Position numbers and translations under genes: made by a program. Shown piece after piece: positions 4,425 to 5,669 of a stretch of DNA of 5,669 bases (positions are counted from its first letter, which is position 1; the number at the start of each line of letters is the position of its first letter). The stretch comes from Paracoccaceae bacterium (GTDB lineage: Bacteria > Pseudomonadota > Alphaproteobacteria > Rhodobacterales > Rhodobacteraceae). The notes under the pieces were generated by a model. It worked only from the letters and a program-made list of their open reading frames with translations, was not told the DNA's origin and made no database searches. The stretch spans positions 1-5,669 of the forward strand of contig JAPOSK010000584.1 of assembly GCA_026709725.1 (NCBI GenBank). The letters are read 5' to 3'.

Positions 4425-5669
4425 TCAGAGCGTTCTGGCCAGCTCGCGCAACTTGAATTTCTGGATTTTTCCGGTCGAGGTCTTGGGGAGTTCAAGAAAT
4501 GAGATACCCTTGGGAGTCTTGAAGCCGGCAAGCCTCTCTCGACAGTGGTTCATGAGTGCCGTGCTGTCGGGAGTTGCGTTCGGAGTGGGTTCCACAAAAG
4601 CAAAGGGAACTTCGCCCCATCTGTCATCGGGTTTGGCAACCACAGCACACAGCAGGACATCGGGATGGGCCATGAGGACACCTTCAATCTCGACAGATGA
4701 GACATTTTCGCCGCCGGAGATGATGATATCCTTGGCACGGTCCGTGATTTTGATATAGCCGTCCGGATACTGGACCGCGATGTCACCTGAGGCAAGATAG
4801 CCGGTCACGAATGCCTCCTCGCCGGCTTCAGGATTGCGGTAGTAGCCCTTCATCACGGCATTTCCGCGGAACATGATCTCACCGGGCGACGCGCCATCCC
4901 TGGCAACGGGGGTGCGGGTCCCGGGTTCGAAGACATCAATCTCCTCCATCATGGGAAATGCGACACCGGTGCGCGCCTTGATGGCGGCGCGCTCTTCATC
5001 GTTGAGATGCCCCCATCGCTCATCATCCCAGATGCACTCCGTGACATGCCCATAGGTTTCTGTCAGACCGTAGACCTGCGTGACATTGAAGTTCATTTTT
5101 TCAATCGCCTGCAGGGTGGCGGCAGGGGGTGGTGCGGCAGCGGTGAAGACCTCAACCTGGTGATCAAAGGATCGCCGTTCCGCTGCTGTTGCATTGGTCA
5201 GCATGTTCAGCACGATGGGCGCACCACCAAAATGCGTGATGCCTTCGGCCGCGATCGTGCTGAAGATGAACGCCGCCGAAACATTGCGGCAGCAATGGAG
5301 CGTTCCGCCCAGCAGGGGCATCATCCAGCTGTGGTTCCATCCATTGCAATGAAAGAGCGGGACAATCGCCAGGTATTTTGGGTAGAGAGCCATGCGCCAG
5401 CTGATCACGGTTCCCATCGTCATAAGGTAAGCACCCCTGTGATGGTACACAACGCCCTTGGGGCGTCCGGTTGTCCCTGATGTGTAGTTGAGAGAAATGC
5501 TTTCCCATTCATCCTCAGGCATGACCCAGGGCGCTTCCGGGTCACCCTTCGTCAGGAAATCCTCATACTCCTCATGCCGACCCGTGGCCGGGAAACCGGC
5601 GGCCGGATCGGCGACTTCAATGATCAGGGGGGCGGGGATTTCACCCGCTTCGCGCACCGGTGCCCGCAC
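4425..5669 (-). CDS. Acyl-CoA synthetase (AMP-forming), DmdB/AAE-like, N-terminus outside the window
   Basis: An adenylate-forming ligase that activates a carboxylic acid with ATP to an acyl-AMP and then to acyl-CoA. 414 codons are visible; about 120-130 N-terminal residues should lie beyond the window edge. Numbered from the edge, motifs are in the expected order: phosphate loop 'YTSGTTGRPKG' (62-72), 'PLFHCNGW' (104-111), 'GGAPIVLNML' (148-157), 'YGLTETYG' (200-207), 'SGD' (294-296), hinge region 'ITDRAKDIIISGGENVSSVE' (308-327), and 'PKTSTGKIQK' (395-404) with the catalytic lysine Lys401. Nothing essential is missing. The FHCNGW and THFGGAPIV signatures resemble DmdB (methylmercaptopropionate-CoA ligase) and the related plant AAE and bacterial medium-chain ligases. 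The substrate cannot be fixed: a short- or medium-chain fatty, branched or aryl acid are all possible. The first visible codon is GTG but reads as Val inside the protein and is not the start. The M48-like gene follows 55 bases downstream, so co-transcription is likely. Confidence 0.93.
   Translation of the reverse strand: MRAPVREAGEIPAPLIIEVADPAAGFPATGRHEEYEDFLTKGDPEAPWVMPEDEWESISLNYTSGTTGRPKGVVYHHRGAYLMTMGTVISWRMALYPKYLAIVPLFHCNGWNHSWMMPLLGGTLHCCRNVSAAFIFSTIAAEGITHFGGAPIVLNMLTNATAAERRSFDHQVEVFTAAAPPPAATLQAIEKMNFNVTQVYGLTETYGHVTECIWDDERWGHLNDEERAAIKARTGVAFPMMEEIDVFEPGTRTPVARDGASPGEIMFRGNAVMKGYYRNPEAGEEAFVTGYLASGDIAVQYPDGYIKITDRAKDIIISGGENVSSVEIEGVLMAHPDVLLCAVVAKPDDRWGEVPFAFVEPTPNATPDSTALMNHCRERLAGFKTPKGISFLELPKTSTGKIQKFKLRELARTL

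Noticed and set aside
4370..4531. 54-residue N-terminal extension of the M48-like protein
   Set aside because: It reads a wrong frame through the end of the ligase gene, is Pro/Arg/Ser-rich, and the ATG at 4369 has an AGGGA site at nine-base spacing.

Overview
The window looks like a stretch of alphaproteobacterial chromosome, probably Rhodospirillales-like. The grounds are moderately high GC, a TAXI-type TRAP transporter operon with a fused permease, and a DmdB/AAE-type acyl-CoA ligase next to an M48-like membrane protein. The taxon is an inference from gene content and protein style only. There are five protein genes: three on the plus strand at the left, two on the minus strand at the right. 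The two groups converge on an unusual non-coding stretch of about 630 bases.

Left block (2-2683, plus strand): the 3' end of a TAXI-family TRAP solute-binding protein, then a small exported DUF1850 protein whose start overlaps the TAXI stop by 17 bases, then, 5 bases further on, a 650-residue fused TRAP permease (small DctQ-like part plus large DctM-like part) starting at GTG. Together they would form a Na+- or H+-coupled, binding-protein-dependent importer of organic acids or amino acids. The substrate cannot be read from the sequence.

Middle block (2684-3310): no convincing gene. It contains a 42-bp imperfect inverted repeat (37/42 matches) whose arms lie 410 bases apart at 2679-2720 and 3131-3172, and several compact palindromes. 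The left arm overlaps the last codons and stop of the permease gene. This could be a small non-autonomous mobile element, a pair of oppositely oriented REP-like repeats, or a structured bidirectional termination region.

Right block (3311-5669, minus strand): transcription runs right to left. It begins with an adenylate-forming acyl-CoA synthetase (5' end outside the window), followed after a 55-base gap by a single-pass membrane protein. The C-terminal half of that protein resembles M48 metallopeptidases, but the zinc motif HExxH is replaced by LESVR, so it looks like a catalytically dead pseudopeptidase. The two genes may be co-transcribed.

The most interesting items are the inverted-repeat element in the convergent gap and the degenerate M48-like protein paired with an acyl-CoA ligase. 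Nothing here clearly amounts to a new defence or mobile system.
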